DNA of 33,763 bases from Bacillota bacterium (GTDB taxonomy: Bacteria; Bacillota; Sulfobacillia; Sulfobacillales; Sulfobacillaceae), in assembly GCA_021797635.1 (NCBI GenBank), contig JAJZZI010000110.1, positions 1 to 33,763 of the forward strand. Direction: 5' to 3'. The notes under the pieces were generated by a model. That model was not told the origin of the DNA. It searched no databases and saw only the letters and a list, made by a program, of their open reading frames with translations. The position numbers were made by a program, and so were the translations under genes. This document shows positions 8,137 to 16,579 of the stretch, in pieces; position 1 is the stretch's first letter; every line of letters begins with the position of its first letter.

Positions 8137-9414
8137 TCACTGCCCCTGCGACCGAAAGACCTGCTGGCCTGCCTGCTGCAAATGCTTTAATGCTGCCGCC
8201 GGCGACTCCTGTCCTTCAACCGCCAGCAAGGTCTGGTTATTTAAGGTAGTGCTGGCATACTGGTCGAATCCGTTCGGAAAGGTCCACGCCCGGGCTACGG
8301 GCAGTGAAGCCAAGAAGGGCTTCCAGATCGGATGCTGCTTAAAGTAGTTGATGCTGGTTACGCTCGGCCGCGTCGGCAGCGCTTGGGTTCCAGCTACCCA
8401 CGCGGGTTGCCCCTGATTGGTCATATAGTTGACCAAGTCCCACGCAGCTTGCTTGTTTGGCGCTGTCTTGCTAATGGCCCAACCAACGGGGAAGCTTAAC
8501 GTCGCGCGATTCACCGGGCCTTTGGGCAACGGAGCTACGCCGTATTTAATTGACGGCCAATCTTGCTTCAGACTGCCGTTGAGCCATCCTCCCTCAATGG
8601 TCATAGCCACGCGCCCAATTCCGAACGATTGGCCGCTCCAAGTTGCTCCTACCTGGCTTGGCTGAGCCGCAATCCCCCTGCGATATAGGCTCACGTAATA
8701 GCTAAAGCCTCGTAGGGCCGCCTTAGTGTTTAGAGTCATCTGATGTTTGCCGGCGTTGAAAATTGTTCCTCCCGCTTGGATCACGAACTCGCCCCAATAG
8801 GCTTCTGACGGGTCAATGCCCAGCCCATATACATGGGCCTTAGCATCGGTCAAAATTTTGGCATCCGTCGCTAGCTGAGCCCAGGTCTTTGGTGGACTTT
8901 TAATGCCCGCCTTGGCGAACATCGTTTTGTTGTAAAAAAGCGCCAGTACGTCTTGGTCCCTAGGAATAGCATATAGTTGGTTATGATAGGTGAATAGGGA
9001 CGTCGTTCCTTGATAAAAGTTATTCACCCGCTGGTGAGACGCGGCCAGAAAATGGTTCAAGGCCACCACGTCGCCGGCGTCAATAAAGGGGCTGGCTTGG
9101 CCTCCGTTGTTCAAAGCGACGACGTCGGCCGCATCCCCGGCCACATACTCTGTCTTCAGGATGGTCTCATAGTTACCGGCCACGGGAAGATATTTCACAT
9201 GAATCCAGGGAAATTCCCGCTCGAACGGCTTCAGAAAATTGTACATCTGCTGCACGTTGTTTTTGGAGTAGGCTGCCCATCCTCCTAGCGTAACGGTCAC
9301 AGCCTTATGCTTCGCCACGAATTGACGAGGTGCCTTGCCCGCAGCGAGACCGCTGACTCCTCCAATAAGTAGGGCCGCCGTTCCCACCGCCATGATTGCA
9401 TGTTGCTTTGCCAA
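8137..9414 (-). CDS. ABC sugar transporter extracellular solute-binding protein
   Basis: A family-1 solute-binding protein of 425 residues that captures a sugar or oligosaccharide outside the cell. TTG at 9414 is the start because AAAGGAGGAG lies about 6 bases upstream. The N-terminus has a hydrophobic signal (AIMAVGTAALLIGGVSGLAAG). Typical features follow: VTVTLGGWAAYSK, FLKPFEREFPWIHVKYLP, ADVVALNNGG, LYAIPRDQDVLALFYNKTMFAKAGI, PPKTWAQL, and a C-terminal WDLVNYMTNQGQPAW. Unusually for a Gram-positive binding protein there is no lipobox cysteine; the only export signal is the hydrophobic stretch. It lies 28 bases after the repressor-glycosidase gene and 6 bases before the permease start, so it is in the same transcript. 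Confidence 0.93.
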   Translation of the reverse strand: MAKQHAIMAVGTAALLIGGVSGLAAGKAPRQFVAKHKAVTVTLGGWAAYSKNNVQQMYNFLKPFEREFPWIHVKYLPVAGNYETILKTEYVAGDAADVVALNNGGQASPFIDAGDVVALNHFLAASHQRVNNFYQGTTSLFTYHNQLYAIPRDQDVLALFYNKTMFAKAGIKSPPKTWAQLATDAKILTDAKAHVYGLGIDPSEAYWGEFVIQAGGTIFNAGKHQMTLNTKAALRGFSYYVSLYRRGIAAQPSQVGATWSGQSFGIGRVAMTIEGGWLNGSLKQDWPSIKYGVAPLPKGPVNRATLSFPVGWAISKTAPNKQAAWDLVNYMTNQGQPAWVAGTQALPTRPSVTSINYFKQHPIWKPFLASLPVARAWTFPNGFDQYASTTLNNQTLLAVEGQESPAAALKHLQQAGQQVFRSQGQ

Positions 9415-9442
9415 GTGCTTCTCCTCCTTTATTTGCCAAGCA

Positions 9443-12400
9443 CTACGTATGAGACTGGACTATGCGTTCAGGAACAGATACCGAGATCCGCTCCACCACC
9501 TCCTTTGCTGCAAGAACCTTCCACCCTCGAGGAAGTTCCTTCACCTGTACCACCCCGCCCGACCACGCAAGAGATAGGATCCCCCCAGGGAGGGTAATGG
9601 AAGTTAAGCGAACGTTGGGGAAGTCTCCAAGCACCGGGTCTAGTTTGATGGTTTGATGACCCGCGTCAATGTCCAATCCCAAAAGGGCCGTCCAAACCAG
9701 CCAGGGGGCACCTGCCGCCCATGCCTGGGGAGCGCAGGCGCCAGGATAGGGCACGGGGGCGTCGTTCGTTTGGCGGTCGATTCCGGAAAAGAGCTCGGGC
9801 AGGCGTGCGAAAGGGCTTTTAGCGGCCGCATCGATCAACCCGCGCGCAACTTGCAATGCCGCCTCACCGTGGCCTGAGGCCGCCAGTCCGGCAATTATTA
9901 GGGCCGTGTCATGAGGCCACACCGACCCCCGATGATAGCTAAACGGATCATAGGCCGCTTCTGAACTCGCCAACGTGCGAATGCCCCATCCATTAAATAG
10001 CTCTTCCGACAGTAGATGTTTTACCACATGAGGCCGATAGGTCTCTGGAATAATCCCCGTCCAAAGACACTGCCCCGGATCGGAGCTGACCACATCGAGT
10101 GGAGCACCTCGACCATCCACGGCCATGGCATAATACTTGAGAGAGGGCATCCAAAAGGTGCGCTGGAAGGTTTCCCTAAGGGCAAAGGCCTCCGCTTCGA
10201 GGCGATCTTGCGCTCCGGTTTTACCGATAGCACCATACAGCGTGGCCATCGCCCGCTTGGCCGCGTAGACATAGCCTTGAACTTCGGCCACCGCCAAGGG
10301 CGGCTCTGCTTGACGCCCGTCGCCGTAGACCATCGAGTCTTTAGAATCCTTCCACGACTGCACCGCAAGCCCCGCGCTACCCTGAGGGTTAAAATGGTAC
10401 AATCCATCGGTCCCCGGCCCGCCGGCTACGTCCATCCACGCCAACGCCTTTTCTGCCACTGACAGGTACCTCTTCAGCAGTTGGTTGTCTCCCGTTCGCC
10501 GCCATGTGGCTACTAACAAAATCAAAAAGAGTGGGGTTGCGTCGACCGAACCATAGTAGCGACCGAACGGCACGACCCCTACATTTGTCAGTTCACCGCT
10601 TCGAATTTCGTGTACCATTTTCCCTGGCATTTCTTCACGCTCGGGCGAGATGGAACGTCCCTGCCAGTAAGCCAAACTGGCCAAAACGCGTTCAGCTAGC
10701 TCGGGAAGATACGGCAATAGTTCGTACGCGGAAATGATAGCGTCGCGTCCGAAAAAGCTTCCATACCACGGCAACCCCGCCGCAGGCAACGGGCCCTGGC
10801 CAAAATCCATCAACAGCATTTCAATGTCCGCACGGGATCGTTCCAGCACTTGCTGCCATTGAGGGTCTGCAACATCCACTTGCGGCCAGGCCAAATCGGG
10901 GAACTCTCCCTGCCGACAGTCCGGCACGGAGCTATCCTCCCAGCTCACCGAAATGGTGAGTGCGCCCCGCCTAGACCCTCCAGGTATGGTCCATCGCCCA
11001 TCGCCGATGCTACCTTGGCGGAGCTGCGGCTGACTGCGCAAGGTAAGAGTTCGGTCAATGCCATCCCGGCCTCGATAGCGATGGACCTCCACCGCCCCCA
11101 ATTCCGAGATGATCGCACGATGAGGTTCGGAAGCCATACCTCGAATTTCAAAAATATCACGGAAGTCCGGAGCCGCACGCAACTCGATAACGAACTCCCT
11201 TGCGGTCCCAAACCCCTGCCATTGCCACGTATCTTCAAAGTGATCTGCGAACAGGTCAAACCCACGCGTAAGGTGAAGGGTCCCGCCTGTTGGCGCGGAG
11301 ATCGCATAGGACATCTTAAATCGAGAATCCTCCAGGACCATGGCTAGCGGCTCCAATCGTTGGCCATCCACTAGCACCTGATACACATTCACCCAATGCG
11401 TGTCTCGAAAGAATACCCCGTGTGTACCCACAACGGGATCGACCATGCCTTGAGACGACAACCACGCAAACGCTCCTCCGCTCTTCAGCATTATGCCTTG
11501 CCCAACCTCGGGGGCCGACACATACGGGCAGGCCGTAGCAGTCGTCTTACGCACTTTAATCACTGGCTTTACCATCACCTGTTCGATCACTTGTTCCTCG
11601 AGGCATGCCACCATCAAATCGGCAACCCGTTCCCCCACCTGGTAGGCATTTTGTGATACCGTGGTGAGAGGCGGAAAGGTCTGCTGGGCCAGTGGGCTAT
11701 CGTCGAAGCCCACCACGGACAACTGCTCTGGAACGCGAATTCCCAATTCTAAGGCAGACCGAATAACTCCTTCGGCCATCACATCACTAGCGACAAAAAT
11801 GCCTGTTGGCGGCCCTCCGTGAGTCAGAAGCTGGCCCCCCAGAGCGTAGCCCGATTGGACCGTGAGGTCGCCTTCAACGATCCAAGGCACGAGCCCCCGG
11901 CCCTCGTCACGAAGTGCTTTTTCATATCCCTCCCGCCGTAACCGGGCATATTGGTACCGATCGGGAGCGGCAATATGGGCAATACGGCGGTGGCCAAGTT
12001 GCAGCAAGTGCCGTGTGGCCAAAAATCCTCCCAGCGTATTATCAACATCCACCCATGACAGCGCGAGCGACGAGCGCCCAAACAGAACTACTGGAATTCC
12101 CTGCTCTACCATAAATTCGGCTCGACTATCGTTCGGTTCCACTTCCAATAGGATGACACCGTCGACCCGTTTGCTGCGCACCGCTCGAACGATGGCCCTT
12201 TCCGTCTCGCCAGGCACCATCTCGGGCGATAGCAATACGAGTTGATATCGCGCTTTTCGACTCGCCTCCAATACGCCGGCGAGAAATAGCGCAAAAAACG
12301 GATCCGAAACCGCTGTAGCACGTGGAGCTAATAAACCGATGGCGCGAGCAGAGTCCGTGGCCAAGGACCGCCCCGCAGCATTTGGCTGATAGTTGAGATC

Positions 12401-12544
12401 TTTAATGGCCTGACGCACACGATCTCGAGTCTCCTCGGAGACGTGTCCACGCCCGTTGAGAACGTACGAAACCGTCGCTGTGGAAACCTTGGCCGCTCTC
12501 GCCACATCCATGATGTTGATGCCCCTGTTTCGACCCCTGCCCAC
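9443..12544 (-). CDS. LacI-family repressor fused to a glycogen-debranching-like glycosidase
   Basis: A single uninterrupted 1033-residue frame. Residues 9-60 are a LacI helix-turn-helix and hinge helix (IMDVARAAKVSTATVSYVLN, then NYQPNAAGRSLAT). Residues about 65-335 are a periplasmic-binding-protein-like effector domain (AIGLLAPR, DGVILLE, VDVDN, GHRRIAHIA, VVGFDDSPLAQQTFPPLTTV). After a short linker, residues about 350-545 match the N-terminal domain of bacterial debranching-type enzymes (FFRDTHWVNVYQVLVDGQRLEPL). Residues about 565-1000 are an (alpha/alpha)6 glycosidase with WYGSFFGRDAII near 593-604, YYGSVDATPLF near 664 and QSWKDSKDSM near 729, all family signatures. The GTG start at 12544 has GGGGG about 7 bases upstream. 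It is first in an operon with a sugar transporter and lies just downstream of a palindromic operator-like site, so it probably represses itself and the operon. Sugar specificity is unknown. Confidence 0.9.
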   Translation of the reverse strand: MGRGRNRGINIMDVARAAKVSTATVSYVLNGRGHVSEETRDRVRQAIKDLNYQPNAAGRSLATDSARAIGLLAPRATAVSDPFFALFLAGVLEASRKARYQLVLLSPEMVPGETERAIVRAVRSKRVDGVILLEVEPNDSRAEFMVEQGIPVVLFGRSSLALSWVDVDNTLGGFLATRHLLQLGHRRIAHIAAPDRYQYARLRREGYEKALRDEGRGLVPWIVEGDLTVQSGYALGGQLLTHGGPPTGIFVASDVMAEGVIRSALELGIRVPEQLSVVGFDDSPLAQQTFPPLTTVSQNAYQVGERVADLMVACLEEQVIEQVMVKPVIKVRKTTATACPYVSAPEVGQGIMLKSGGAFAWLSSQGMVDPVVGTHGVFFRDTHWVNVYQVLVDGQRLEPLAMVLEDSRFKMSYAISAPTGGTLHLTRGFDLFADHFEDTWQWQGFGTAREFVIELRAAPDFRDIFEIRGMASEPHRAIISELGAVEVHRYRGRDGIDRTLTLRSQPQLRQGSIGDGRWTIPGGSRRGALTISVSWEDSSVPDCRQGEFPDLAWPQVDVADPQWQQVLERSRADIEMLLMDFGQGPLPAAGLPWYGSFFGRDAIISAYELLPYLPELAERVLASLAYWQGRSISPEREEMPGKMVHEIRSGELTNVGVVPFGRYYGSVDATPLFLILLVATWRRTGDNQLLKRYLSVAEKALAWMDVAGGPGTDGLYHFNPQGSAGLAVQSWKDSKDSMVYGDGRQAEPPLAVAEVQGYVYAAKRAMATLYGAIGKTGAQDRLEAEAFALRETFQRTFWMPSLKYYAMAVDGRGAPLDVVSSDPGQCLWTGIIPETYRPHVVKHLLSEELFNGWGIRTLASSEAAYDPFSYHRGSVWPHDTALIIAGLAASGHGEAALQVARGLIDAAAKSPFARLPELFSGIDRQTNDAPVPYPGACAPQAWAAGAPWLVWTALLGLDIDAGHQTIKLDPVLGDFPNVRLTSITLPGGILSLAWSGGVVQVKELPRGWKVLAAKEVVERISVSVPERIVQSHT

Positions 12545-12558
12545 TCGTCAACCCCCGG

Positions 12559-12586
12559 GTTAACCGATTCATCTAAGCGCTTAACC
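12559..12586 (-). promoter_or_regulatory. Operator-like palindromes before the repressor-glycosidase gene
   Basis: TAAGCGCTTA at 12574-12583 is a perfect 10-base palindrome with the central CG typical of LacI-family operators. A second palindrome, GGTTAACC, lies at 12559-12566, and its GGTTAA half is mirrored by TTAACC at 12581-12586. The sites lie 15-42 bases before the GTG start, where a repressor would block initiation. GAGAAT just upstream on the minus strand could be a -10 box, but no good -35 was found. Confidence 0.6.
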
Positions 12587-12653
12587 TATTCTCTGCCAGC
12601 CGTTCGATTCCTTCTCAAAAATGGCGGATGATTGGATAAAATTTTGCGCAAAA

Positions 12654-12690
12654 GTCAAACACCCCGGAAATGTGTCCCGGGGTGTTTGAC
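12654..12690 (-). terminator. Rho-independent terminator of the spore protein gene
   Basis: GTCAAACACCCCGG at 12654-12667 pairs perfectly over 14 bases with CCGGGGTGTTTGAC at 12677-12690. On the minus strand the stem is followed by TTTTGCGC. It begins 10 bases after the spore protein stop and also insulates the downstream operon promoter. Confidence 0.88.
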
Positions 12691-12700
12691 GACGTGGTTA

Positions 12701-12919
12701 CTAACGATTGCGACTAGCCATTTGCTGTTCGGCCATTTCGATCATTTTCTTTACCATTTGGCCGCCGACAGCCCCGCAATCACGGGACGGAACGTCTCCC
12801 CAGTAGCCCGAATCAACCATATGTTCCAAGCCCAGCTCTCGTGCTACTTCGTATTTGAACTGATCAAGCGCGCGCGACGGGACTAAGGGACGGTTGCCAG
12901 AGTAACTACCACGAGCCAT
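12701..12919 (-). CDS. Alpha/beta-type small acid-soluble spore protein
   Basis: A 72-residue DNA-binding spore protein that coats and protects DNA in dormant spores. ATG at 12919 lies just after a GGAGGTGATC site, so the in-frame GTG three codons earlier is not used. The family blocks are complete: PSRALDQFKYEVARELGL, which includes the germination protease (GPR) cleavage region, and GYWGDVPSRDCGAVGGQMVKKMIEMAEQQM. It is monocistronic with its own terminator. Its presence shows the organism forms endospores. Confidence 0.96.
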   Translation of the reverse strand: MARGSYSGNRPLVPSRALDQFKYEVARELGLEHMVDSGYWGDVPSRDCGAVGGQMVKKMIEMAEQQMASRNR

Positions 12920-12951
12920 GTGGATCACCTCCTCACTTCGGAAATTGAGGA

Positions 12952-12981
12952 TAGTGTGACCGCCAGAGGAAATTGCTATCC
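12952..12981 (-). promoter_or_regulatory. Possible sigma-G-like promoter of the spore protein gene
   Basis: On the minus strand GGATA (12977-12981) and CACACTA (12952-12958) are 18 bases apart. This loosely fits the forespore sigma-G pattern expected for this gene class, about 35 bases before the ATG. It is a motif judgement only. Confidence 0.4.
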
Positions 12982-13045
12982 CCGCCGTCAGAATTTTTCT
13001 CCATGGGATCGCTCGCTAAAACATGCTATGGTAGAGGACGAAAAT

Positions 13046-13058
13046 GTCCCCTGGGGAC
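13046..13058 (+). promoter_or_regulatory. Small palindrome before the first Gfo/Idh/MocA gene
   Basis: GTCCCC at 13046-13051 mirrors GGGGAC at 13053-13058 around one base, 22 bases before the ATG. It could be an operator or a leader hairpin close to the ribosome site. Confidence 0.3.
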
Positions 13059-13080
13059 GATTCCAAGAAAGGGTGAAAGC

Positions 13081-14160
13081 ATGTCCTCGTTGAAAGCAGC
13101 CATCGTCGGTTTGGGTGGAATCGCCCATGGCAAGCATCTGCCTGCCTTGGTCAAAATTCCCGGCTTGGAGCTGGTTGGGTTTTGCGACTTGGTCCTCGAA
13201 CGTGCTCAAGAAGCGGCTAAGAAATACGGCCAACCGGGAGCTAAAGTCACCACCGACTACCGCCAGGTGGTATCCATGGATGTTGATATCGTCTATGTCC
13301 TAACCACCAATAATGCCCACGCCGAAATCAGCATTGCCGCGCTGCAAGCTGGTAAGAATGTTCTATGCGAAAAGCCCATGGCCGTCTCTAGTGCGGAGGC
13401 GAAAGCCATGGTGGATGCGGCGAAGCGCTCTGGCAAAATCTTGGCTATCGGCTATCAAAACCGATTCCGACCCGATTCCCGCTATCTCAAAGCGCTCTGT
13501 CAAGAGGGCGAGTTTGGTGACATATACTTCGCTAAGGCTCTCGCCGTTCGACGCCGGGCCGTTCCCACCTGGGGAAGTTTCTTGTCGGAAGAGAAGCAAG
13601 GCGGAGGACCTCTCATTGACATCGGCACGCACGCCCTAGACCTGACGCTTTGGATGATGGACAACTATCGCCCGCGTTCGGCGATGGGTTCAACCTTCCA
13701 CAAGCTGTCCGGCGATCCTCACCCGGCCAACGCCTGGGGGCCATGGGACCCCTCAACCTTTACGGTGGAAGATTCGGCCTTTGGCATGGTGCAAATGGAT
13801 AACGGTGCGACCATTTTATTGGAGTCGAGCTGGGCTCTCAACACCTTACAGATCGGCGAGGCGCAAACTATCCTCTGTGGAACTAAGGCCGGGGCCGACA
13901 TGTTAGACGGCCTTCGAATCAATGGCGAGCGCTTAGGTAAGCTGTACACGTTTAAGCCTGAGTTGCGGAGCGGAGGTGCAGCCTTCTTCGAATCCGATTC
14001 CGATGATGATCCGGGGTTGGCTGAAGCAAGAAACTTCGTCGCGGCCGTCAAGGGCGAAGCCCAACCCGTAGTCAAACCCGAGCAAGCCCTGGTCGTCACG
14101 CAGATCTTAGAGGCCATTTATGAATCGGCCAAGACGGGCCAACCCGTATACTTCAACTGA
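13081..14160 (+). CDS. Gfo/Idh/MocA-family NAD(P)-dependent oxidoreductase
   Basis: A 359-residue predicted sugar or cyclitol dehydrogenase. ATG at 13081 is chosen because AAAGGG lies about 8 bases upstream and the product then begins at the Rossmann fold; the longer frame has no such site. The dinucleotide motif is AAIVGLGGIAHGKHLPAL. The family-typical EKP motif appears as VLCEKPMAVSSAEAK. The C-terminal alpha/beta domain includes GGGPLIDIGTHALDLTLWMM, where Asp and His fit the usual active-site positions. It is convergent with a ThuA-like gene and separated from it by a strong terminator. A second, divergent member lies at 27427. Substrate unknown. Confidence 0.92.
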   Translation: MSSLKAAIVGLGGIAHGKHLPALVKIPGLELVGFCDLVLERAQEAAKKYGQPGAKVTTDYRQVVSMDVDIVYVLTTNNAHAEISIAALQAGKNVLCEKPMAVSSAEAKAMVDAAKRSGKILAIGYQNRFRPDSRYLKALCQEGEFGDIYFAKALAVRRRAVPTWGSFLSEEKQGGGPLIDIGTHALDLTLWMMDNYRPRSAMGSTFHKLSGDPHPANAWGPWDPSTFTVEDSAFGMVQMDNGATILLESSWALNTLQIGEAQTILCGTKAGADMLDGLRINGERLGKLYTFKPELRSGGAAFFESDSDDDPGLAEARNFVAAVKGEAQPVVKPEQALVVTQILEAIYESAKTGQPVYFN

Positions 14161-14162
14161 AC

Positions 14163-14185
14163 CCCTCCTCGCGATGTGAGGAGGG
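14163..14185 (+). terminator. Short hairpin after the oxidoreductase stop
   Basis: CCCTCCTC at 14163-14170 pairs with GAGGAGGG at 14178-14185 around a 7-base loop, directly after the stop codon and followed by TATAA. It may act with the larger hairpin just downstream. Confidence 0.5.
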
Positions 14186-14195
14186 TATAAAGCCC

Positions 14196-14233
14196 AGCAC
14201 GGGCCTGGATCCCCTCGGTTCCAGGCCCGTGCT
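14196..14233. terminator. Bidirectional terminator between convergent genes
   Basis: AGCACGGGCCTGGA at 14196-14209 pairs perfectly over 14 bases with TCCAGGCCCGTGCT at 14220-14233 around a 10-base loop. It lies between the oxidoreductase stop (14160) and the ThuA-like stop (14244), and can serve both. Confidence 0.8.
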
Positions 14234-14243
14234 AAACGGCTAA

Positions 14244-14987
14244 TTATTTAGCGGCGTTGGTCTCTAGGGGTGCCGACCAGCCAAAGGCAGGCTCGGGCCC
14301 ACGCGTTGGAGCCAGCCACTGGCAGGCATTGACCAGCACTTGCTTAACCTCAGGATGATAATACGTGGGAAAGGCTTCATGGCCAGGGCGGAAATAAAAA
14401 ATGCGTCCGCGACCACGATAAAAACCGGCCCCGCTACGGAACACTTCTCCGCCGGGGAACCAACTCACAAATACCAACTCGTCAGGACTGGGGATGTCAA
14501 AGAATTCCCCATAGGCCTCCTCATGGGGCAAATCAATCCAAAGCGGCAGGCCTTTCGCGATGGGGTGTCCCGGATTGACCACCCAGAGGCGCTCGTTCAA
14601 GCCATCTTCCCGCCATTTCAAGTTGCAGCTTGTGCCCATCAATTTTTTGAAGATCTTCGAAAAGTGGCCAGAATGTAGAACTAAAAGGCCCATTCCTTCC
14701 AAGACGCGGCGATGGACCCGCTCCACGACCTGATCGTCAACTTCCTCATGGGCCATGTGTCCCCACCAGGTTAGCACGTCAGTGCGGCTTAAGACTTCTT
14801 CGGTCAATCCATGCTCAGCTTCATCAAGCGTCGCCGTATGTACTTCAAACTGCGGCTCGAGCGCCTGCTTAATGGCGTCGTGGATACCCTTCGGGTACAC
14901 CTCACGAATGGCTTGATCTTTTTGCTCATGGCGATATTCGTTCCACACGGTAACTCGCGGCAATGGCCTAGCCCCCTTCATCATCAT
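14244..14987 (-). CDS. ThuA-like protein (trehalose-utilisation family)
   Basis: A 247-residue ThuA-domain protein, a class I glutamine-amidotransferase-like fold. The start is placed at ATG 14987 because family members begin a few residues before [12 protein letters not shown]. The longer frame to 15077 adds an atypical N-terminus. Family features include [49 protein letters not shown], and a C-terminal [27 protein letters not shown]. In rhizobia ThuA works with a Gfo/Idh/MocA-type partner (ThuB) in trehalose or disaccharide oxidation. Here a Gfo/Idh/MocA gene is convergent next door. The ribosome site is weak, so the exact start is uncertain. Confidence 0.88.
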   Translation of the reverse strand: MMMKGARPLPRVTVWNEYRHEQKDQAIREVYPKGIHDAIKQALEPQFEVHTATLDEAEHGLTEEVLSRTDVLTWWGHMAHEEVDDQVVERVHRRVLEGMGLLVLHSGHFSKIFKKLMGTSCNLKWREDGLNERLWVVNPGHPIAKGLPLWIDLPHEEAYGEFFDIPSPDELVFVSWFPGGEVFRSGAGFYRGRGRIFYFRPGHEAFPTYYHPEVKQVLVNACQWLAPTRGPEPAFGWSAPLETNAAK

Positions 14988-15305
14988 TGTGCCGTAACCC
15001 GTTCCCACCGAAAACAATAGCCGTTTACGATTTCGTTGCATGAATCCAGACCCGGGAACTTCACTACAGCATGGCATAGGCCCGCCTCAATCGCAAGAAG
15101 CGCCTCCCCGTAACGGTCATCGCCCCCTTGCCAGCGGTTTCATGGCATGGCAGGTTCGATCTGAAAGGGCGGCGGCTTCCCTCCATTCCAATCCCCCCAC
15201 TCCCTAGCTTTGATCGAGCATTTGACTACGGTAGAGGATTTTTCCGTCCGATCGAGAAGTTTCTCGGAGCATGGGTTGCATTTGGAGACAGGAGGCACGG
15301 CGGTT

Positions 15306-16250
15306 TTGGAGAACATTAATCATCGCATCTCTCAGCTCTTGGACCAACTGGAGACGGTGGTCATCGGCAAACGGGAGCCATCACGATTTCTCCTTTCGGC
15401 TTTAATTTCGGGAGGGCACGTCCTCCTTAACGATGTTCCGGGAGTCGCTAAGACTCGTTTGGTGCGAGCCTTGGCGCAACTTTCCTCGTTATCTTTTGCC
15501 CGCATCCAGGGGACCCCAGACTTGCTGCCCACGGAAGTAACCGGGGGGATGATATATCTACCTCAAAATGGCAGCCTTTCTTTTCGGCAAGGCCCCGTGT
15601 TTCACAACTTGGTCCTGGTGGACGAGATTAACCGGGCCACGCCCCGTACGCAGGCAGCCCTCTTGGAGTGCATGGAAGAGCACCAGGTTAGCGCCGATGG
15701 TGTGACTCATCGTCTTCCTGAACCCTTCATGGTAATGGCGACGCAAAATCCGGTGGAAATGGAAGGCACCTTTCCCCTACCGGAGGCGCAACTGGACCGC
15801 TTCCTGTTAAGTTTTTCGCTGGGCTATCCAACTTTTTCCGAAGAAATCACCATTGCTGCCAAATTTAGCGGACCAGATTCTTTAGGCGAGCTTTCGCCGG
15901 TGTTGACTGCGTCCGATCTGTTGAGTTTGCGCAGGGCCGCCGACGAAGTAGTCGTCAACGACGCCGTCTTAGATTATGTGGTCCGGCTGTGCCGGGCAAC
16001 GCGCGAATCTACGCGCATTCGCTTGGGAGCGTCGCCTCGGGCCACGATCCAACTGGTCCGCGTGTTGAAAAGCTATGCCCTTACCCTGGGCCGCAGCTAC
16101 GTCACCCCGGACGACGTAAAGACTTTGGCACCCGTCACCTTATCGCACCGCTTGGTCCTCGGTGCTGATGCCGCCATGGAGCGCATGGCCCCCGAGCGGG
16201 CTATCCAATCGCTCTTGGATACGGTAAACGTCCCCGTCGAGTCGGTCTGA
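15306..16250 (+). CDS. MoxR-family AAA+ ATPase
   Basis: About 314 residues. The start is placed at TTG 15306, with GGAGG 10 bases upstream, because MoxR proteins begin about 20 residues before the VIGK block. A longer frame begins at 15210 without a ribosome site. Visible motifs are VVIGKREPSRFLLSALISGGHVLLNDVPGVAKTRL (Walker A, shown here by its GVAKT end), LVLVDEINRATPRTQ (Walker B), MATQNPVEMEGTFPLPEAQLDRF (sensor 1 and arginine finger) and RLGASPRATIQLVRVLKSYAL (sensor 2). MoxR ATPases are chaperones that usually work with an adjacent DUF58 (VWA-related) protein. No intact DUF58 gene follows here. Confidence 0.92.
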   Translation: MENINHRISQLLDQLETVVIGKREPSRFLLSALISGGHVLLNDVPGVAKTRLVRALAQLSSLSFARIQGTPDLLPTEVTGGMIYLPQNGSLSFRQGPVFHNLVLVDEINRATPRTQAALLECMEEHQVSADGVTHRLPEPFMVMATQNPVEMEGTFPLPEAQLDRFLLSFSLGYPTFSEEITIAAKFSGPDSLGELSPVLTASDLLSLRRAADEVVVNDAVLDYVVRLCRATRESTRIRLGASPRATIQLVRVLKSYALTLGRSYVTPDDVKTLAPVTLSHRLVLGADAAMERMAPERAIQSLLDTVNVPVESV

Positions 16251-16579
16251 GATCTTCAGCTATATTTAAGGCCGTCCAGGCATGAATTTTAAGAGGGATG
16301 ATTTCCAAGCGAATCCTCTGGCCAAGGCAGCCTTCGGCATTCCCGGAAAGACGCAGGCGTGCATCGCCGCTTGGTTTGCTTCTACCAACTTTTTGCAGGC
16401 CTATGGTCAAGCGACTGCAAGTATGGTTAAATCGAGGACAACCAAACCTACCGTCCCCAAGTCTTCAGGCGGCAGTGGCGGTGGTGATTGACCGACGCCG
16501 ACGAGGAGAACATCAGCTAGGGGCATCGATCGAGAATTTGAGGTCGCTGTCCCCTTTGACTACCGGGAGGGCGTGTCTG
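16251..16579 (+). pseudogene. Possible decayed DUF58-like gene, or unassigned spacer
   Basis: This 329-base gap follows MoxR, where a DUF58 gene is usually found. Two plus-strand frames hold coding-like but broken text. One reads RRRRGEHQLGASIENLRSL near 16480-16550. The other, after a stop at 16491, reads REFEVAVPFDYREGVSDEHKI near 16525-16590. Together they loosely recall the DUF58 core (EFE, then a Y..G.D..R.I pattern). The first frame runs without a stop into the zinc-ribbon gene, so an N-terminal extension of that protein is the alternative. No intact start or ribosome site was found. Confidence 0.3.

Noticed and set aside
10016-10462. Plus-strand open frame of 148 codons
   Set aside because: It is antisense to the glycosidase half of the fusion gene; the true coding strand carries the family motifs.
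16282-16491. Short plus-strand ORF after MoxR ending GGSGGGD
   Set aside because: No ribosome site and no protein character in its first half; better treated as part of a possible decayed gene.
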